The notes under the pieces were generated by a model, which saw only the letters and a program-made list of their open reading frames with translations, was not told the DNA's origin and ran no database searches. Both the position numbers and the translations under genes were made by a program. A stretch of DNA of 63,613 nucleotides from an uncultured Alphaproteobacteria bacterium (GTDB taxonomy: Bacteria; Pseudomonadota; Alphaproteobacteria; Rickettsiales; CAIJLX01), in contig CAIJLX010000020.1 in assembly GCA_903821695.1 (NCBI GenBank), positions 1-63,613 of the forward strand, in the 5' to 3' direction. Positions 1 to 9,502 of this stretch are shown piece by piece. The number at the start of each line of letters is the position of its first letter. The stretch's first letter is position 1.

Positions 1-2
1 AT

Positions 3-623
3 ATTACTATAATAGCTGGGGCAGGGGCGCTTGATATGCATGTGGCGGAGTTTGCTGCTTCGCAGGGGATTGGTGGGCTTGAGTTTTTGAGTGGTGTTCC
101 GGGCACGATTGGTGGGGCGCTGTTTATGAATGCTGGGGCTTATGAGAGTGAGATTAAGGATGTGCTTGTTTGGGCAGAGGGGATTGATACGGCTGGAAAT
201 CTGCAGCGGCTGACGGCGGCGGAATGTGGCTTTACGTATCGGCATTCTTCAGTGCCGGAAGGGTTTGTGTTTACGCGGGCGTGCTTGAAAGGGTTTGTGA
301 AACCGGAGGCGGAGATTCGGGCGCGGATGGAGCAGATTTCGGAGCAGCGGAAATCGACGCAGCCAGTGCGCTCTCGGACCGGCGGAAGTACGTTTGCAAA
401 TCCAGAGGGCAAAAAGGCGTGGCAATTGATTGACGAGGCGGGTGGGCGTGGCTTAACTAAGGGTGATGCAAAAATTTCGGAGATGCATTGCAATTTTTTG
501 ATTAACACCGGCAACGCAACCGCCAAAGATCTGGAAGATTTAGGAGAAGAAGTGCGGGCCAAGGTGAAAGCAAAAAGCGGCATTGATCTGCGGTGGGAAA
601 TACAACGAATAGGGAAGCTATGA
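3..623 (+). CDS. murB: UDP-N-acetylmuramate dehydrogenase (partial, 5' end outside window)
   Basis: MurB reduces UDP-N-acetylglucosamine enolpyruvate to UDP-MurNAc, a cytoplasmic FAD/NADPH step of peptidoglycan synthesis. The reading frame is open to the window edge, so the N-terminal FAD-binding part is missing. Visible family motifs are GAGALD, the GLEFLSGVPGTIGGAL stretch and MNAGAY. The RTGGSTFANP segment carries the serine that acts as proton donor, and WEIQRIG near the end carries the final catalytic glutamate. The stop codon overlaps the next start in an ATGA, so translation is coupled to the transporter gene downstream. Family assignment is secure. Confidence 0.95.
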   Translation: MTIIAGAGALDMHVAEFAASQGIGGLEFLSGVPGTIGGALFMNAGAYESEIKDVLVWAEGIDTAGNLQRLTAAECGFTYRHSSVPEGFVFTRACLKGFVKPEAEIRARMEQISEQRKSTQPVRSRTGGSTFANPEGKKAWQLIDEAGGRGLTKGDAKISEMHCNFLINTGNATAKDLEDLGEEVRAKVKAKSGIDLRWEIQRIGKL

Positions 624-1891
624 CCAAGCGCCGCCGATTTTTTTCTTCACTCTATATACAAGTATTAATCGCGATTATTATCGGGGTGGCGCTGGGACAT
701 TTTGCGCCGGAAACAGCAACCGCCATGAAGCCGCTAGGTGATGGTTTTATTCACCTCATCAAAATGATCATCGCGCCAATTATTTTCTGCACCGTGGTGA
801 GCGGTATCGCGCATATGGATGACATGAAAACTGCGGGCCGAATCGGTATCAAATCGCTCTTTTATTTTGAAGTGCTAACTACCTTCGCGATGGTTATTGG
901 TCTTGTAGTTATCAATGTCACGCAGCCGGGTGTTGGTATGCATATTGACCCCGCCACCATCGATACTTCCGGCGTTAAAAAGTATATTTCGGGTGGAAGT
1001 GAGAAGGTGACAGATTTTTCAGGCTTCCTGCTTGATCTTATTCCGCATACTGTGTTTAGCGCCTTTGCGGAAGGCAATTTGCTGCAGGTGTTGCTGGTTT
1101 CGATAATCATTGCCTGGGCGCTATTACATATGGGTGCGGCAGGTAAGCCGATATTGCAAGCGGTAGAAAAAGCAGGGCAGCTGTTTTTCCGCGTGGTTGC
1201 GTTGCTAATGCATTTAGCGCCAATCGGGGCATTTGGTGCAATGGCGTTTACCATTGGTAAATTTGGTGTTGGCAGTTTGGGTAATTTAGCCTTCTTCATG
1301 GCCACCTTTTATTTGACTTGCATTCTATTTGTATTGGTAGTGTTGGGCCTATTGCTGAAATTGGTGACGGGTCTTAGTATTTTTTCATTGCTGCGTTTTA
1401 TTCGTGAAGAAGTGTTTATTGTGCTTGGCACATGCTCCTCTGAAACTGTTTTGCCCCGCATGATGGAGAAGCTGCAGCAGCTAGGATGCAAAAAATCCAT
1501 CGTTGGCATGGTGTTGCCGACGGGCTATTCTTTTAACCTCGATGGCACTTCTATTTATTTCACGATGGCAGTCGTGTTCCTCGCGCAGGCAACCGATATC
1601 CATCTTTCATTATGGGAGCAATTGGCTATTTTGGGAGTATTGCTATTTACCTCAAAAGGTGCAGCAGCCGTAGTTGGTACGGCGTTTGTGGTGCTGGCGG
1701 GTACACTTAGTGTCACGGGTCATATTCCGGTTACAGCCGTTGCTATTTTGCTGGGGGTTGATCGTTTTATGGCGGAAGCCCGTGCGGTGACTAATCTCAT
1801 CGGCAATGCGGTGGCGACACTTATTATAGCGCGATGGGAAAAATCACTGGATATTTCCACGGCGCGCAACGTATTATCGCGACCATCATGA
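620..1891 (+). CDS. dctA: dicarboxylate/amino acid:cation symporter, DctA-like
   Basis: This is a multi-pass inner-membrane carrier of the DAACS family that imports C4-dicarboxylates such as succinate, fumarate or malate with H+ or Na+. The 423-residue length fits DctA. The conserved core reads SSETVLPRMMEKL, then PTGYSFNLDGTS, then FLAQATDI, a pattern closest to DctA rather than GltP. I chose the ATG at 620 because it overlaps the murB stop (ATGA) and has AGGGAAG just upstream; an in-frame start at 593 would lie inside murB. Its position between murB and ddl is unusual. Substrate is inferred from motif similarity only. Confidence 0.9.
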   Translation: MTKRRRFFSSLYIQVLIAIIIGVALGHFAPETATAMKPLGDGFIHLIKMIIAPIIFCTVVSGIAHMDDMKTAGRIGIKSLFYFEVLTTFAMVIGLVVINVTQPGVGMHIDPATIDTSGVKKYISGGSEKVTDFSGFLLDLIPHTVFSAFAEGNLLQVLLVSIIIAWALLHMGAAGKPILQAVEKAGQLFFRVVALLMHLAPIGAFGAMAFTIGKFGVGSLGNLAFFMATFYLTCILFVLVVLGLLLKLVTGLSIFSLLRFIREEVFIVLGTCSSETVLPRMMEKLQQLGCKKSIVGMVLPTGYSFNLDGTSIYFTMAVVFLAQATDIHLSLWEQLAILGVLLFTSKGAAAVVGTAFVVLAGTLSVTGHIPVTAVAILLGVDRFMAEARAVTNLIGNAVATLIIARWEKSLDISTARNVLSRPS

Positions 1892-2811
1892 AACATGTAT
1901 GTGTATTAAAAGGTGGTCTGTCTAGCGAGCGGGAAGTGTCCCTCAATACAGCTGCCGCAGTAGTTAAAGCATTAAAAGAAGCGGGTTATACGGTTTCTGA
2001 ATTAGATGTGGGTGCGACGTTGGTTGAGGATTTGCGGCGCCTCAAACCGGATGTGGTGTTTAATGCATTGCATGGCACGTTTGGCGAAGATGGGTGTGTG
2101 CAGGGATTGCTTGAGATGTTGCAGATTCCGTATACGCATTCGGGTGTGCTGGCGTCGGCTATCGGGATGGATAAACCGATGGCGAAAGTTATTTTTGAAG
2201 CGGCGGGGATTCGTTGCACGGTTGGCAAAGTGATGAAGCGGGCGGATATTTTGAAGAACCCCAAATCGCTGCCGAAATTACCGCTGGTGATTAAACCAAC
2301 GGCGGATGGCTCGAGCGTTGGGGTGTTGATTCTGACAGAGCAAAAAGATGTCGAAGATATTAGCGAGCTGACATTACCAAATCATGAAGAGTTGCTGGTC
2401 GAGACCTATGTGCCGGGCAAAGAGCTTACAGTTGGGGTGCTTGATGGTAAGGCGCTAGGCGTAATTGAGATTCGCCCGAAAGAAGGATTCTATACATACA
2501 AAAATAAATACACTTCCGGCATGACGGAATATCTCGCGCCAGCGCCGATTCATGCGAAGGTAACGGAAGAGGTGATGCTGATGGCGGAGCTCGCGCATAA
2601 GGCGCTTGGTTGCCGTGGCGTAAGCCGAAGTGATTTCCGTTATGATGACACCAAGGGTGAGCCGGGAGTAGCATATTTGATGGAGATTAATACGCACCCG
2701 GGGATGACGGCGACGTCGCTGGTGCCGAAGCTTGCGGCGGAGGCGGGAATTCCATTTCCGCAATTGATGGATAGGCTCGTACAACTGGCGCAACTTGATC
2801 ATAAATTATGA
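1888..2811 (+). CDS. ddl: D-alanine--D-alanine ligase
   Basis: Ddl is a cytoplasmic ATP-grasp ligase that joins two D-alanines for the peptidoglycan stem peptide. The N-terminal LKGGLSSEREVSL is the family signature. LHGTFGEDG, the ATP-grasp segment LVIKPTADGSSVGV and the metal-binding end MEINTHPGMTATSLVP follow in order. The start at 1888 overlaps the dctA stop (ATGA) and gives 307 residues, the usual length; an upstream in-frame start at 1834 would lie within dctA. It is coupled by another ATGA to ftsQ. Confidence 0.95.
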   Translation: MKHVCVLKGGLSSEREVSLNTAAAVVKALKEAGYTVSELDVGATLVEDLRRLKPDVVFNALHGTFGEDGCVQGLLEMLQIPYTHSGVLASAIGMDKPMAKVIFEAAGIRCTVGKVMKRADILKNPKSLPKLPLVIKPTADGSSVGVLILTEQKDVEDISELTLPNHEELLVETYVPGKELTVGVLDGKALGVIEIRPKEGFYTYKNKYTSGMTEYLAPAPIHAKVTEEVMLMAELAHKALGCRGVSRSDFRYDDTKGEPGVAYLMEINTHPGMTATSLVPKLAAEAGIPFPQLMDRLVQLAQLDHKL

Positions 2812-3746
2812 GAGCGAAGCGCACGAATCCTCAGCCGAAAACTCCGGCAAAAGCGAAACCTGCGCGCGTAAAAAAGACACCTTCAAGCAAGAAGATTAGC
2901 GACGCGCGTCGGCGGCGGCCATTGCTGCGCAAAATCTTTTTTGGCGTGAGTGTCGTTGTTATTTTGCTGGTGGGTTTTGGGCTGTTTTGGGTGTGGCGGC
3001 AGGGTTATGTGCATCAGGCTTGGCGGTCAGTGGAGACAAGCTCTACGAATACGATTGATCGCTTTAGTTTCGCGACGGGATTGGAGCTGAAAGAGATTAA
3101 AATCGAAGGGCATCGTTATGTCTCGAAAGAACAATTATTAGCGGCGACGGGGCTCGATTATCGCAAGCATTATAGCTTGTTGCGTCTGTCGGGGGATGAG
3201 CTGAAAGAGCGGCTGGAGAATATCGAGTTCATTAAAAATGTGATCGTGGAGAAGAAATTTCCGAGCACGATTTTGCTGCGGGTGAGGGAGCGTGAACCGA
3301 TTGCACTTTGGCAAAGCAAAGGCGAAATAAAATTGCTGGATTCAGAAGGCGTGGTGTTGAATGTGCCGAAGAATGCAAGTTTTGCGGGCTTGCCGGTAGT
3401 GGTGGGGCAGGATGCGGTGTTTCATGCCAAAGCGTTGTTTGAGTTCTTGATTAGTGAGCCGATTTTGTTTGGAAAAATTCAGGCGATGAGTTTGATTCAT
3501 GATCGTCGGTGGGATATTTTGCTGAAAAACGGCGTGGTGATTAAGTTGCCGGAAAGCAAACCTGAACAGGCTTGGGGCACGCTCGCGCGATTAGACCAGC
3601 AGCATCAACTTCTTGAAAAACAAATAAAAACCATTGATTTGCGTGTGCCGGACAAATTATATATTTTACCAATGAAAGATATTAATTCGGAAAAGAAGGC
3701 GCAGCAGCCGATGGGTGAAAAACAAGTGCCGGATGACCATGATTAA
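2808..3746 (+). CDS. ftsQ: cell division protein FtsQ
   Basis: FtsQ is a bitopic divisome protein linking cytoplasmic and periplasmic division factors. The 312-residue product has a basic, Lys/Pro-rich cytoplasmic tail of about 40 residues. One membrane helix follows around residues 45-65, then a POTRA domain beginning near LKEIKIEGHRYVSKEQLL and a C-terminal FtsQ beta domain. Its start overlaps the ddl stop (ATGA). The divergent sequence is normal for FtsQ; the call rests on topology, the POTRA pattern and the ddl-ftsQ-ftsA order. Confidence 0.93.
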   Translation: MRAKRTNPQPKTPAKAKPARVKKTPSSKKISDARRRRPLLRKIFFGVSVVVILLVGFGLFWVWRQGYVHQAWRSVETSSTNTIDRFSFATGLELKEIKIEGHRYVSKEQLLAATGLDYRKHYSLLRLSGDELKERLENIEFIKNVIVEKKFPSTILLRVREREPIALWQSKGEIKLLDSEGVVLNVPKNASFAGLPVVVGQDAVFHAKALFEFLISEPILFGKIQAMSLIHDRRWDILLKNGVVIKLPESKPEQAWGTLARLDQQHQLLEKQIKTIDLRVPDKLYILPMKDINSEKKAQQPMGEKQVPDDHD

Positions 3747-4983
3747 ACTTCGAAACGGTATCGTTGCAGTATTGGATGTAGGCTCGAGTAAAATCGCCTG
3801 CATCATTGCGCGTATTGATGGCTCTAAACCGCCGGTGATTTTGGGCATCGGGCATCAGCGCTCGCAGGGTATTCGCTCTGGCTTGATTGTGGATATTAAG
3901 GCGGCGGAAAACGTTATTCTGTCGGCGGTGAATGCGGCGGAAAAAATGGCGGGGTTGTCGATTGAAGATATCGTGGTGAGCCTGTCGAGCAATCTGCTTT
4001 CCTCACACACGATGAGCTTTGATATTGATATCGGCGGCTATGAAATTACGGTGCAGGATATTAGCCGGATTCTCGACCAAGCCCATGCGCAGATTAATCC
4101 GCAGGAGCAGACGATCCTGCACACGATTCCGCATAGTTATATGATTGATAATAATCCGGGGATCACCAATCCGCTGGGTATGTTCGGGCAGAATTTGCGC
4201 AGCCAAGTGCATGTGGTGACGGCGCCGTTAAGTGTGGTGCGTAACCTGCAACATTGTCTCGCGAAATGTAGCCTGAATTGCCAGGGGATTGTGGCAGCGG
4301 GTTATGCATCGGGACTTGCGGCGCTCAATGAAGATGAGCGACAATTGGGCGCGGTATTAATCGATATGGGTGGCGGCACGACGAGCATCGCCATTTTTGA
4401 AAATAATAATTTGATTTATACCGGTAGCATCGCTGTCGGCGGCATTCATATTACAAAGGATATTGCACGTGGACTTTCGACCAGCCTTTCCTATGCCGAG
4501 CGGATTAAAACGCTCTATGGCAATCTGCTTTCCTCTGTGCAGGATGATACGATTTCGATTGATCTGTCGCAGGAAGAAGGCGGTGAGGGTGAGCAGGAAA
4601 TTAGCCATATCGCACGCTCTGCACTGGTCGGGATTATTCGTCCGCGAGTGGAAGAAATTCTGGAGATGATCAGTCAGCATCTCAGCATCAATGGGCATAG
4701 CTCCATTGCCGGTTATCGCTTGGTGTTAACGGGCGGCACCAGCCAGCTGGCCGGCATGCGCGAAGTGGCGACCGAGCATTTCCATGCGCAGACACGGCTT
4801 GCGAAACCAGCCTCGCTTGAAGGCATGGCGGAATCGATCAAAGGGCCTGGTTTTTCGACGGCGATTGGGTTGATTCATTATGTTGAGATTAGCCAGCCTG
4901 TTTCGACCATGGCAGAAGAGGGCAGCTTGAGCCCAACAACACTGATTCCGCGCTTTTTAAAGTGGTTACAGCAGAATTTTTAA
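3733..4983 (+). CDS. ftsA: cell division protein FtsA
   Basis: FtsA is an actin-like ATPase that anchors FtsZ filaments to the membrane. Actin-fold motifs are visible: VAVLDVGSSK near the N-terminus (phosphate 1), LIDMGGGTTSIAIF in the middle (phosphate 2) and LTGGTSQLAGM near the C-terminus (adenosine motif). The C-terminus PRFLKWLQQNF looks like the expected amphipathic membrane-targeting helix. The start is uncertain: ATG at 3733 or 3739, or GTG at 3715. All overlap the ftsQ end, so coupling holds in each case. Confidence 0.95.
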   Translation: MTMIKLRNGIVAVLDVGSSKIACIIARIDGSKPPVILGIGHQRSQGIRSGLIVDIKAAENVILSAVNAAEKMAGLSIEDIVVSLSSNLLSSHTMSFDIDIGGYEITVQDISRILDQAHAQINPQEQTILHTIPHSYMIDNNPGITNPLGMFGQNLRSQVHVVTAPLSVVRNLQHCLAKCSLNCQGIVAAGYASGLAALNEDERQLGAVLIDMGGGTTSIAIFENNNLIYTGSIAVGGIHITKDIARGLSTSLSYAERIKTLYGNLLSSVQDDTISIDLSQEEGGEGEQEISHIARSALVGIIRPRVEEILEMISQHLSINGHSSIAGYRLVLTGGTSQLAGMREVATEHFHAQTRLAKPASLEGMAESIKGPGFSTAIGLIHYVEISQPVSTMAEEGSLSPTTLIPRFLKWLQQNF

Positions 4984-5016
4984 ATTTACTATATGTTGTG
5001 ATAGTTATTGCGCCCT

Positions 5017-5058
5017 TATACTAATTGTGTATTAAATAAGCTTAACAACTTTATTAAC
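5017..5058 (+). promoter_or_regulatory. putative ftsZ promoter with TTAAC half-sites
   Basis: The 109-base gap between ftsA and ftsZ has a good -10-like TATACT (5017-5022) preceded by a weak -35-like TTGTGA at 4996 with short spacing. Two TTAAC elements lie at 5042 and 5054, and another TTAA at 5032. In Caulobacter, CtrA controls ftsZ through TTAA-N7-TTAA sites. Here the spacings are 6 and 8, so these are half-sites at best. Promoter assignment is inference. Confidence 0.3.
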
Positions 5059-5092
5059 AACCTATAATTATATAGCATTTATCGGAGCATTT

Positions 5093-6574
5093 ATGACACT
5101 GAACCTTAAACTTCCCAACCGCCCAGTATTGAAGCCCTCAATTACTGTATTTGGTACAGGTGGTGCAGGCGGAAATGCCGTAAATAATATGATCGCAACG
5201 CAGCTTGAAGGCATCAGCTTCGTGATAGCGAATACCGATGCACAAGCAATGGAACATTCTCTCGCCCAACACCGCATCCAATTGGGTGCATTGATCACTC
5301 AAGGTTTGGGTGCAGGTTCGTATCCGGAAGTGGGTCGTGCTTCGGCCGAAGAAGCGCAACAAGAAATTCTTGATGCGATTAAGGGTAGCAACATGTTGTT
5401 CATCACCGCCGGTATGGGCGGCGGAACGGGTACGGGTGCTGCACCAGTTGTTGCGCGTTTGGCGCGTGAGCAGGGCATGTTGGTTGTTGCTGTGGTGACT
5501 AAGCCTTTCCATTTTGAAGGTGGTCACCGTATGCGTGTGGCGGAAGCGGGTTTGAGCGAATTGCAGAAATATGTCGATACGCTGATTGTGATTCCGAACC
5601 AGAACTTGTTCCGAGTTGTTGATAAAAACACGACCTTCTCTGATGCATTTAAAATGGCCGATAATGTGTTGATGGCTGGCGTTCGTGGCGTGACGGATTT
5701 GATGATGATGCCAGGCTTGATTAACCTCGATTTCGCCGACGTTCGTAGCGTGATGAGCGAGATGGGTCGTGCGATGATGGGCACTGGCGAAGCAAGTGGC
5801 GATAACCGTGCTACGCTTGCGGCTGAGGCGGCAATTTCCAATCCGCTGCTGGATAATGCATCGATGAAAGGTGCACGTGGTGTGTTGATTAACATCACTG
5901 GTGGACCAGACATGACATTGTTTGAAGTTGATGAAGCCGCGAACCGTATTCGCGAAGAAGTCGATTCAGATGCAAACATCATTTTCGGTTCAACTTTTAG
6001 CAAAGAACTCGAAGGCAAAATGCGTGTATCGGTTGTTGCAACGGGTATTGAGCATGAAAGCCAGGCTTTGAAAAGTACAACACCTTATCGCGCTGCTTCA
6101 ACTCCATTGCGTGATCGCGTTTCCGAACCTGCGAAACCAATGTTTACTGCTGCAACGAAGCCCGCAGAAACAAAGCCAGCAACGAATGAAAAACCGGCGG
6201 TGATTGCAACGGTGGTTGATCCTTCATATACCGCTGCAACATCGGGCACGCCAGCACAGGCACCTGCGCAAGCAGAGCGCCCAACTTGGTTGCGCCCAGA
6301 GCAGGCTGCTCCTTTGGCGCCAGAGCCAAAAGCAAAAGCGAAACCAAAAAGTCTGTTTAGCCGCATGGCTGCATTCGCTGGTTTTGCGGATGAGTCGGCA
6401 CCTAGCTATCCGCACCACTCACCACAAGTGACGGCTGCTTCCATGTTTGCTACGCAACAAAAACAGCAAGCACCAGCAGCTGATCAAGTGCCAGCGCAAC
6501 AGCAGCAACAAGCCTCATTCGATGATGATGTATTGGAAGCGCCAGCCTATCTCCGTCGCCGCACTGCGCAGTAA
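5093..6574 (+). CDS. ftsZ: cell division protein FtsZ
   Basis: FtsZ is the tubulin-like GTPase that forms the cytokinetic ring. The GTP-binding signature GGGTGTG is at residues 109-115 in the 493-residue product, and the T7-loop region [11 protein letters not shown] follows near 210-220. The GTPase core ends near residue 320. A long Pro/Ala/Gln-rich linker comes next, then the conserved tail [10 protein letters not shown] that binds FtsA. A long linker is typical of alphaproteobacteria. The start is preceded by CGGAG. The stop codon abuts the hisC stop with no spacer. Confidence 0.97.
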   Translation: MTLNLKLPNRPVLKPSITVFGTGGAGGNAVNNMIATQLEGISFVIANTDAQAMEHSLAQHRIQLGALITQGLGAGSYPEVGRASAEEAQQEILDAIKGSNMLFITAGMGGGTGTGAAPVVARLAREQGMLVVAVVTKPFHFEGGHRMRVAEAGLSELQKYVDTLIVIPNQNLFRVVDKNTTFSDAFKMADNVLMAGVRGVTDLMMMPGLINLDFADVRSVMSEMGRAMMGTGEASGDNRATLAAEAAISNPLLDNASMKGARGVLINITGGPDMTLFEVDEAANRIREEVDSDANIIFGSTFSKELEGKMRVSVVATGIEHESQALKSTTPYRAASTPLRDRVSEPAKPMFTAATKPAETKPATNEKPAVIATVVDPSYTAATSGTPAQAPAQAERPTWLRPEQAAPLAPEPKAKAKPKSLFSRMAAFAGFADESAPSYPHHSPQVTAASMFATQQKQQAPAADQVPAQQQQQASFDDDVLEAPAYLRRRTAQ

Positions 6575-7645
6575 TTATTTTTTGTAACTGCTGAGTGCTG
6601 CGATTACGGCTTTGTTTTCGTTTTCTTTGCCGATCGTGATGCGTAACGTCGTTGGTAGGCCATAGCCCTCCATGCGGCGAACGATAATGCCTTGGTCGCG
6701 TAAGTGATCGTCCACAGCTGCAGCATTGCCGAATTCGACCAATAAGAAATTTCCTTGGCTAGGGTAGACTTTATAGCCAAGTTTTTCGAGCTCGGTCGCG
6801 AGCCAATTACGCCATTTGGTATTATGCGCTTTTGATTGTTTTATGAACTCTTGATCATTGAGGGCAGCAATACCTGCGACTTGTGCGGACATCGATACGT
6901 TGAAAGGCCCGCGCGCGCGATTTAAAATATCGGTGATTTCGGGAGAGGTATAGCTCCAACCTAAACGTAAGGAAGCCATGCCGAAAATCTTGGAAAAGGT
7001 GCGTAGCACTACGACGTTTGGATATTCGTTTACTAGTTCGTTGCCTTCGCTGAAATCATCTGCATCGACCAATTCGCAATAGGCGGCATCGAGCACTAGC
7101 AAAATATCTTGTGGTAACTTTTTGCGGAGGTAGGCGACTTTGTCTTTGGACAGATAACTGCCGGTTGGGTTGTTTGGGTTTGCCAAAAATACGATGCGCG
7201 TGCGTGGGGTGACAGCGGCGAGTAATGCTTCCACATCCGCAGTGAGATTTTTCTCTGGGGCTTTGACGGGGACGGCACCCATGCGCAAAGTATAAATCGG
7301 GTACATCAAGAAGCCGTGTTGGCTATAGAGCACTTCATCGCCGACGCCGGCATAGGCGTGGCAGAGGAGGCCGATCAATTCATCGGAGCCGACGCCGCAG
7401 ACGAGCTGTTCGGGGTTGAGGCCATAGGTTTCGCCGAGTTTTTGGCGGAGGGCTTTGCAGGCGCCATCAGGGTAGCGCGAGAGTTTTGGTTCCCAGGCGC
7501 GCAAGGCTTCCACGACTTTGGGGCTGATGCCTAAAGCATTTTCGTTGGAGGAAAGTTTGATGACTTCCTTTTTGCCGGGCAGTTTGGAGGTGCCGGGTTT
7601 ATAGGGTTCGATTTTTAAAATTTCTGGTCTTGCGAGTTTGAGCAT
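6575..7645 (-). CDS. hisC: histidinol-phosphate aminotransferase
   Basis: HisC is a fold-type I PLP enzyme that converts imidazole-acetol phosphate and glutamate to histidinol phosphate in histidine synthesis; paralogues also act on aromatic amino acids. Family features are KLSSNENALG near the N-terminus, FLANPNNPTGSY, DAAYCEL and the PLP lysine in TFSKIFGMASLRLGW. The start at 7645 (MLKLARPEI) gives the usual length of 356 residues and sits one base past the rimK stop, so it is the last gene of the rimB-like/rimK/hisC run. Its stop is back-to-back with that of ftsZ. Confidence 0.92.
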   Translation of the reverse strand: MLKLARPEILKIEPYKPGTSKLPGKKEVIKLSSNENALGISPKVVEALRAWEPKLSRYPDGACKALRQKLGETYGLNPEQLVCGVGSDELIGLLCHAYAGVGDEVLYSQHGFLMYPIYTLRMGAVPVKAPEKNLTADVEALLAAVTPRTRIVFLANPNNPTGSYLSKDKVAYLRKKLPQDILLVLDAAYCELVDADDFSEGNELVNEYPNVVVLRTFSKIFGMASLRLGWSYTSPEITDILNRARGPFNVSMSAQVAGIAALNDQEFIKQSKAHNTKWRNWLATELEKLGYKVYPSQGNFLLVEFGNAAAVDDHLRDQGIIVRRMEGYGLPTTLRITIGKENENKAVIAALSSYKK

Positions 7646-7646
7646 A

Positions 7647-8582
7647 TCAACCCTTACCTTTTGTTTTTGTCTTTCCAGGTTTCGCGTTTTTTTCGATAAA
7701 ATCAATGATCATACCGGCGATATCGATGCCACTGCCTTTTTCTATGCCTTCAAGGCCTGGTGAAGAATTAAGTTCAATCACCATTGAACCAGTTTTTGCA
7801 CGAAGGATATCCACTCCGGCAACATTTAAGCCCATGATTTTGCAAGCACGTACGGCAAGGGTGCGTTCTTCCGGCGTAATCTTAATCGGCTTCGCAACGG
7901 CACCACGATGGATGTTTGCGCGGAATTCACCTTTCTTGGTCGCACGGCGTTCGATGGAAGCCACGACTTTATCGCCGATGACGAAGCAGCGGATATCGGT
8001 TCCGGCAGCTTCTTTAATAAATTGCTGCACTAAGATATGTGCATTCAGACCTTTAAAGGCGCTGATTACGGATTCGGCGGCTTGCTCGGTTTCAGCGAGT
8101 ACTACGCCGATACCTTGGGTGCCTTCGAGCAGCTTAATAATGAGCGGTGCGCCGCCGACCATTTTGATGAGGTCGTCGGTTTCTTGTGGCGAATGCGCGA
8201 AGCCGGTGACGGGTAGGCTGATGCCTTTGCGGGCCAGCAACTGCAGCGAGCGTAATTTATCGCGTGAGCGGGAGATGGCGATCGATTCGTTCAAGGAATA
8301 CACGCCCATCATCTCGAATTGGCGGACAACGGCGGTGCCATAGAAGGTGACCGATGCGCCGATGCGTGGGATGATGGCGTCGATATCATCGAGCACTTTG
8401 CCGCCACGATAATGCACCTCAGGCTTGTGTGGCGAGATATTCATGTAGCAATGCAGAGGGTTGATGACGCGAATTTCATGGCCACGTTCTTTGGCGGCCT
8501 CGATCAAACGTTTGTGTGAATAGAGCTGAGGATTACGCGCTAAAATTGCGAGCTTCATACCTTTTTTTGCTTTTACGACCAT
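7647..8582 (-). CDS. rimK: RimK-type alpha-L-glutamate ligase
   Basis: RimK is a cytoplasmic ATP-grasp ligase. In E. coli it adds glutamates to the C-terminus of ribosomal protein S6. The N-terminus [18 protein letters not shown], the central [12 protein letters not shown] and the C-terminal [12 protein letters not shown] are characteristic. The start at 8582 has AAGGG about ten bases upstream and overlaps the preceding gene by 10 bases; ATG 8558 (303 residues, E. coli-like N-terminus) is equally possible. The C-terminus ends in a short Lys/Gly-rich tail. Cotranscription with the RimB-like protease supports S6 modification as its role. Confidence 0.9.
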   Translation of the reverse strand: MVVKAKKGMKLAILARNPQLYSHKRLIEAAKERGHEIRVINPLHCYMNISPHKPEVHYRGGKVLDDIDAIIPRIGASVTFYGTAVVRQFEMMGVYSLNESIAISRSRDKLRSLQLLARKGISLPVTGFAHSPQETDDLIKMVGGAPLIIKLLEGTQGIGVVLAETEQAAESVISAFKGLNAHILVQQFIKEAAGTDIRCFVIGDKVVASIERRATKKGEFRANIHRGAVAKPIKITPEERTLAVRACKIMGLNVAGVDILRAKTGSMVIELNSSPGLEGIEKGSGIDIAGMIIDFIEKNAKPGKTKTKGKG

Positions 8583-9037
8583 GTCGGATAACCCTTTTTC
8601 AGTTTGCTCTTTAATACTTTGCCACACAGATACGATTGATCTGGATGAACCACGCAGTTTTTAAGTGCGGTGCGACCCAATAACATCCGGAACCGCATTT
8701 TTTTTCGATTCGTAAGGCTGACTTCCGCCTCCCAACTTTTGCCATTGAGCTGAAGCGGAATTTTAATGATGTAGCGTAGTTCCTTTGCGCCACCCGAATC
8801 GGTGACATAACGCCGATCAACCATCGGTGCCATGCACTCGACCACGACGTTGTTATTTTTCTGGATGGGGTAGGTGTGAAAACGGATAAAGCGAACACCG
8901 CCCCGGCGCACGACTCGCATTTTCGTGGCATGCAAAGCGGAGGTGCGGGCACCTGTATCGATTTTGGCTTTAATATAGGGAATGCCGAGGAAGGGAATGT
9001 TCATCCATTCGCGCCAACCTAGTTTCAGCTTTTCCAT
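8573..9037 (-). CDS. RimB/retropepsin-like protease (ATP-dependent zinc protease family)
   Basis: This 154-residue protein matches the family long annotated as ATP-dependent zinc protease and later described as the retropepsin-like RimB, which works with RimK in tuning S6 glutamylation. The aspartic-protease motif [10 protein letters not shown] lies near residues 27-36. [13 protein letters not shown] and [13 protein letters not shown] in the second half are the other family blocks. It is upstream of and overlaps rimK by 10 bases. Proteolytic activity is inferred from the DTG motif and family. Confidence 0.85.
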   Translation of the reverse strand: MEKLKLGWREWMNIPFLGIPYIKAKIDTGARTSALHATKMRVVRRGGVRFIRFHTYPIQKNNNVVVECMAPMVDRRYVTDSGGAKELRYIIKIPLQLNGKSWEAEVSLTNRKKMRFRMLLGRTALKNCVVHPDQSYLCGKVLKSKLKKGYPTWS

Positions 9038-9058
9038 GAGAGGAAATGGCTTTAGGGC

Positions 9059-9229
9059 CTAGCTTTTCAGCTTTTCTTCCTTGAATTCCACGTGCTTGCG
9101 GATAACCGGATCATACTTACGGAATTTGAGTTTTTCCGTTTGTTTCTTCGGATTGCGCTTTTTCACCAGGTAAAAGCCAGTATCAGCTGTGCTAACCAGC
9201 TTTACCAACATTACATTTTTCTTTGCCAT
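9059..9229 (-). CDS. rpmG: 50S ribosomal protein bL33
   Basis: This 56-codon gene is easily missed. The protein starts [20 protein letters not shown] and continues with the typical bL33 block [21 protein letters not shown], ending [15 protein letters not shown]. It lacks the CxxC zinc-binding pairs, so it is the cysteine-free form that does not need zinc. It lies between the RimB-like gene and the small lipoprotein on the same strand. Confidence 0.95.
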   Translation of the reverse strand: MAKKNVMLVKLVSTADTGFYLVKKRNPKKQTEKLKFRKYDPVIRKHVEFKEEKLKS

Positions 9230-9289
9230 AACTGCCTCGGATTTTGAAGTAAGGAGCGCCTTCTAGGCTATTTGCTTGAGGATGTCAAG

Positions 9290-9502
9290 TTATTGCAATG
9301 GTCCGTAATAGCGTTCTTGCGCCTTATTATATTGGGCGGTGGTGCAATCTAGGTAAGCCTTTGTATTTGGCTCATAACCTAGCGATAGGCAGTTCTTTTT
9401 CGCCATGTCGATAAATTCTTCGGATTTGCTTTTGGTAACGCCCATGCTCTGGCAGCCGGCAACTAACGAAACCAGAACCGCGGCGGTGAGAAACTTTTTC
9501 AT
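9290..9502 (-). CDS. small lipoprotein, function unknown
   Basis: The 70-residue product begins MKKFLTAAVLVSLVAGC, a lipoprotein signal with the lipobox cysteine at residue 17. The mature part is about 54 residues and has two further cysteines (KKNCLSLGY and LDCTTA) that could form a disulphide. The start at 9502 is preceded by GGAGC. I do not recognise a family beyond a general small proteobacterial lipoprotein; it probably sits in the outer or inner membrane facing the periplasm. Confidence 0.75.
   Translation of the reverse strand: MKKFLTAAVLVSLVAGCQSMGVTKSKSEEFIDMAKKNCLSLGYEPNTKAYLDCTTAQYNKAQERYYGPLQ

Noticed and set aside
593-619. Upstream start for the DctA-like protein
   Set aside because: It lies in murB, adds a non-conserved nine-residue prefix and has no ribosome site.
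7705-8343. 212-codon frame on the plus strand
   Set aside because: Shadow of rimK; no ribosome site or family.
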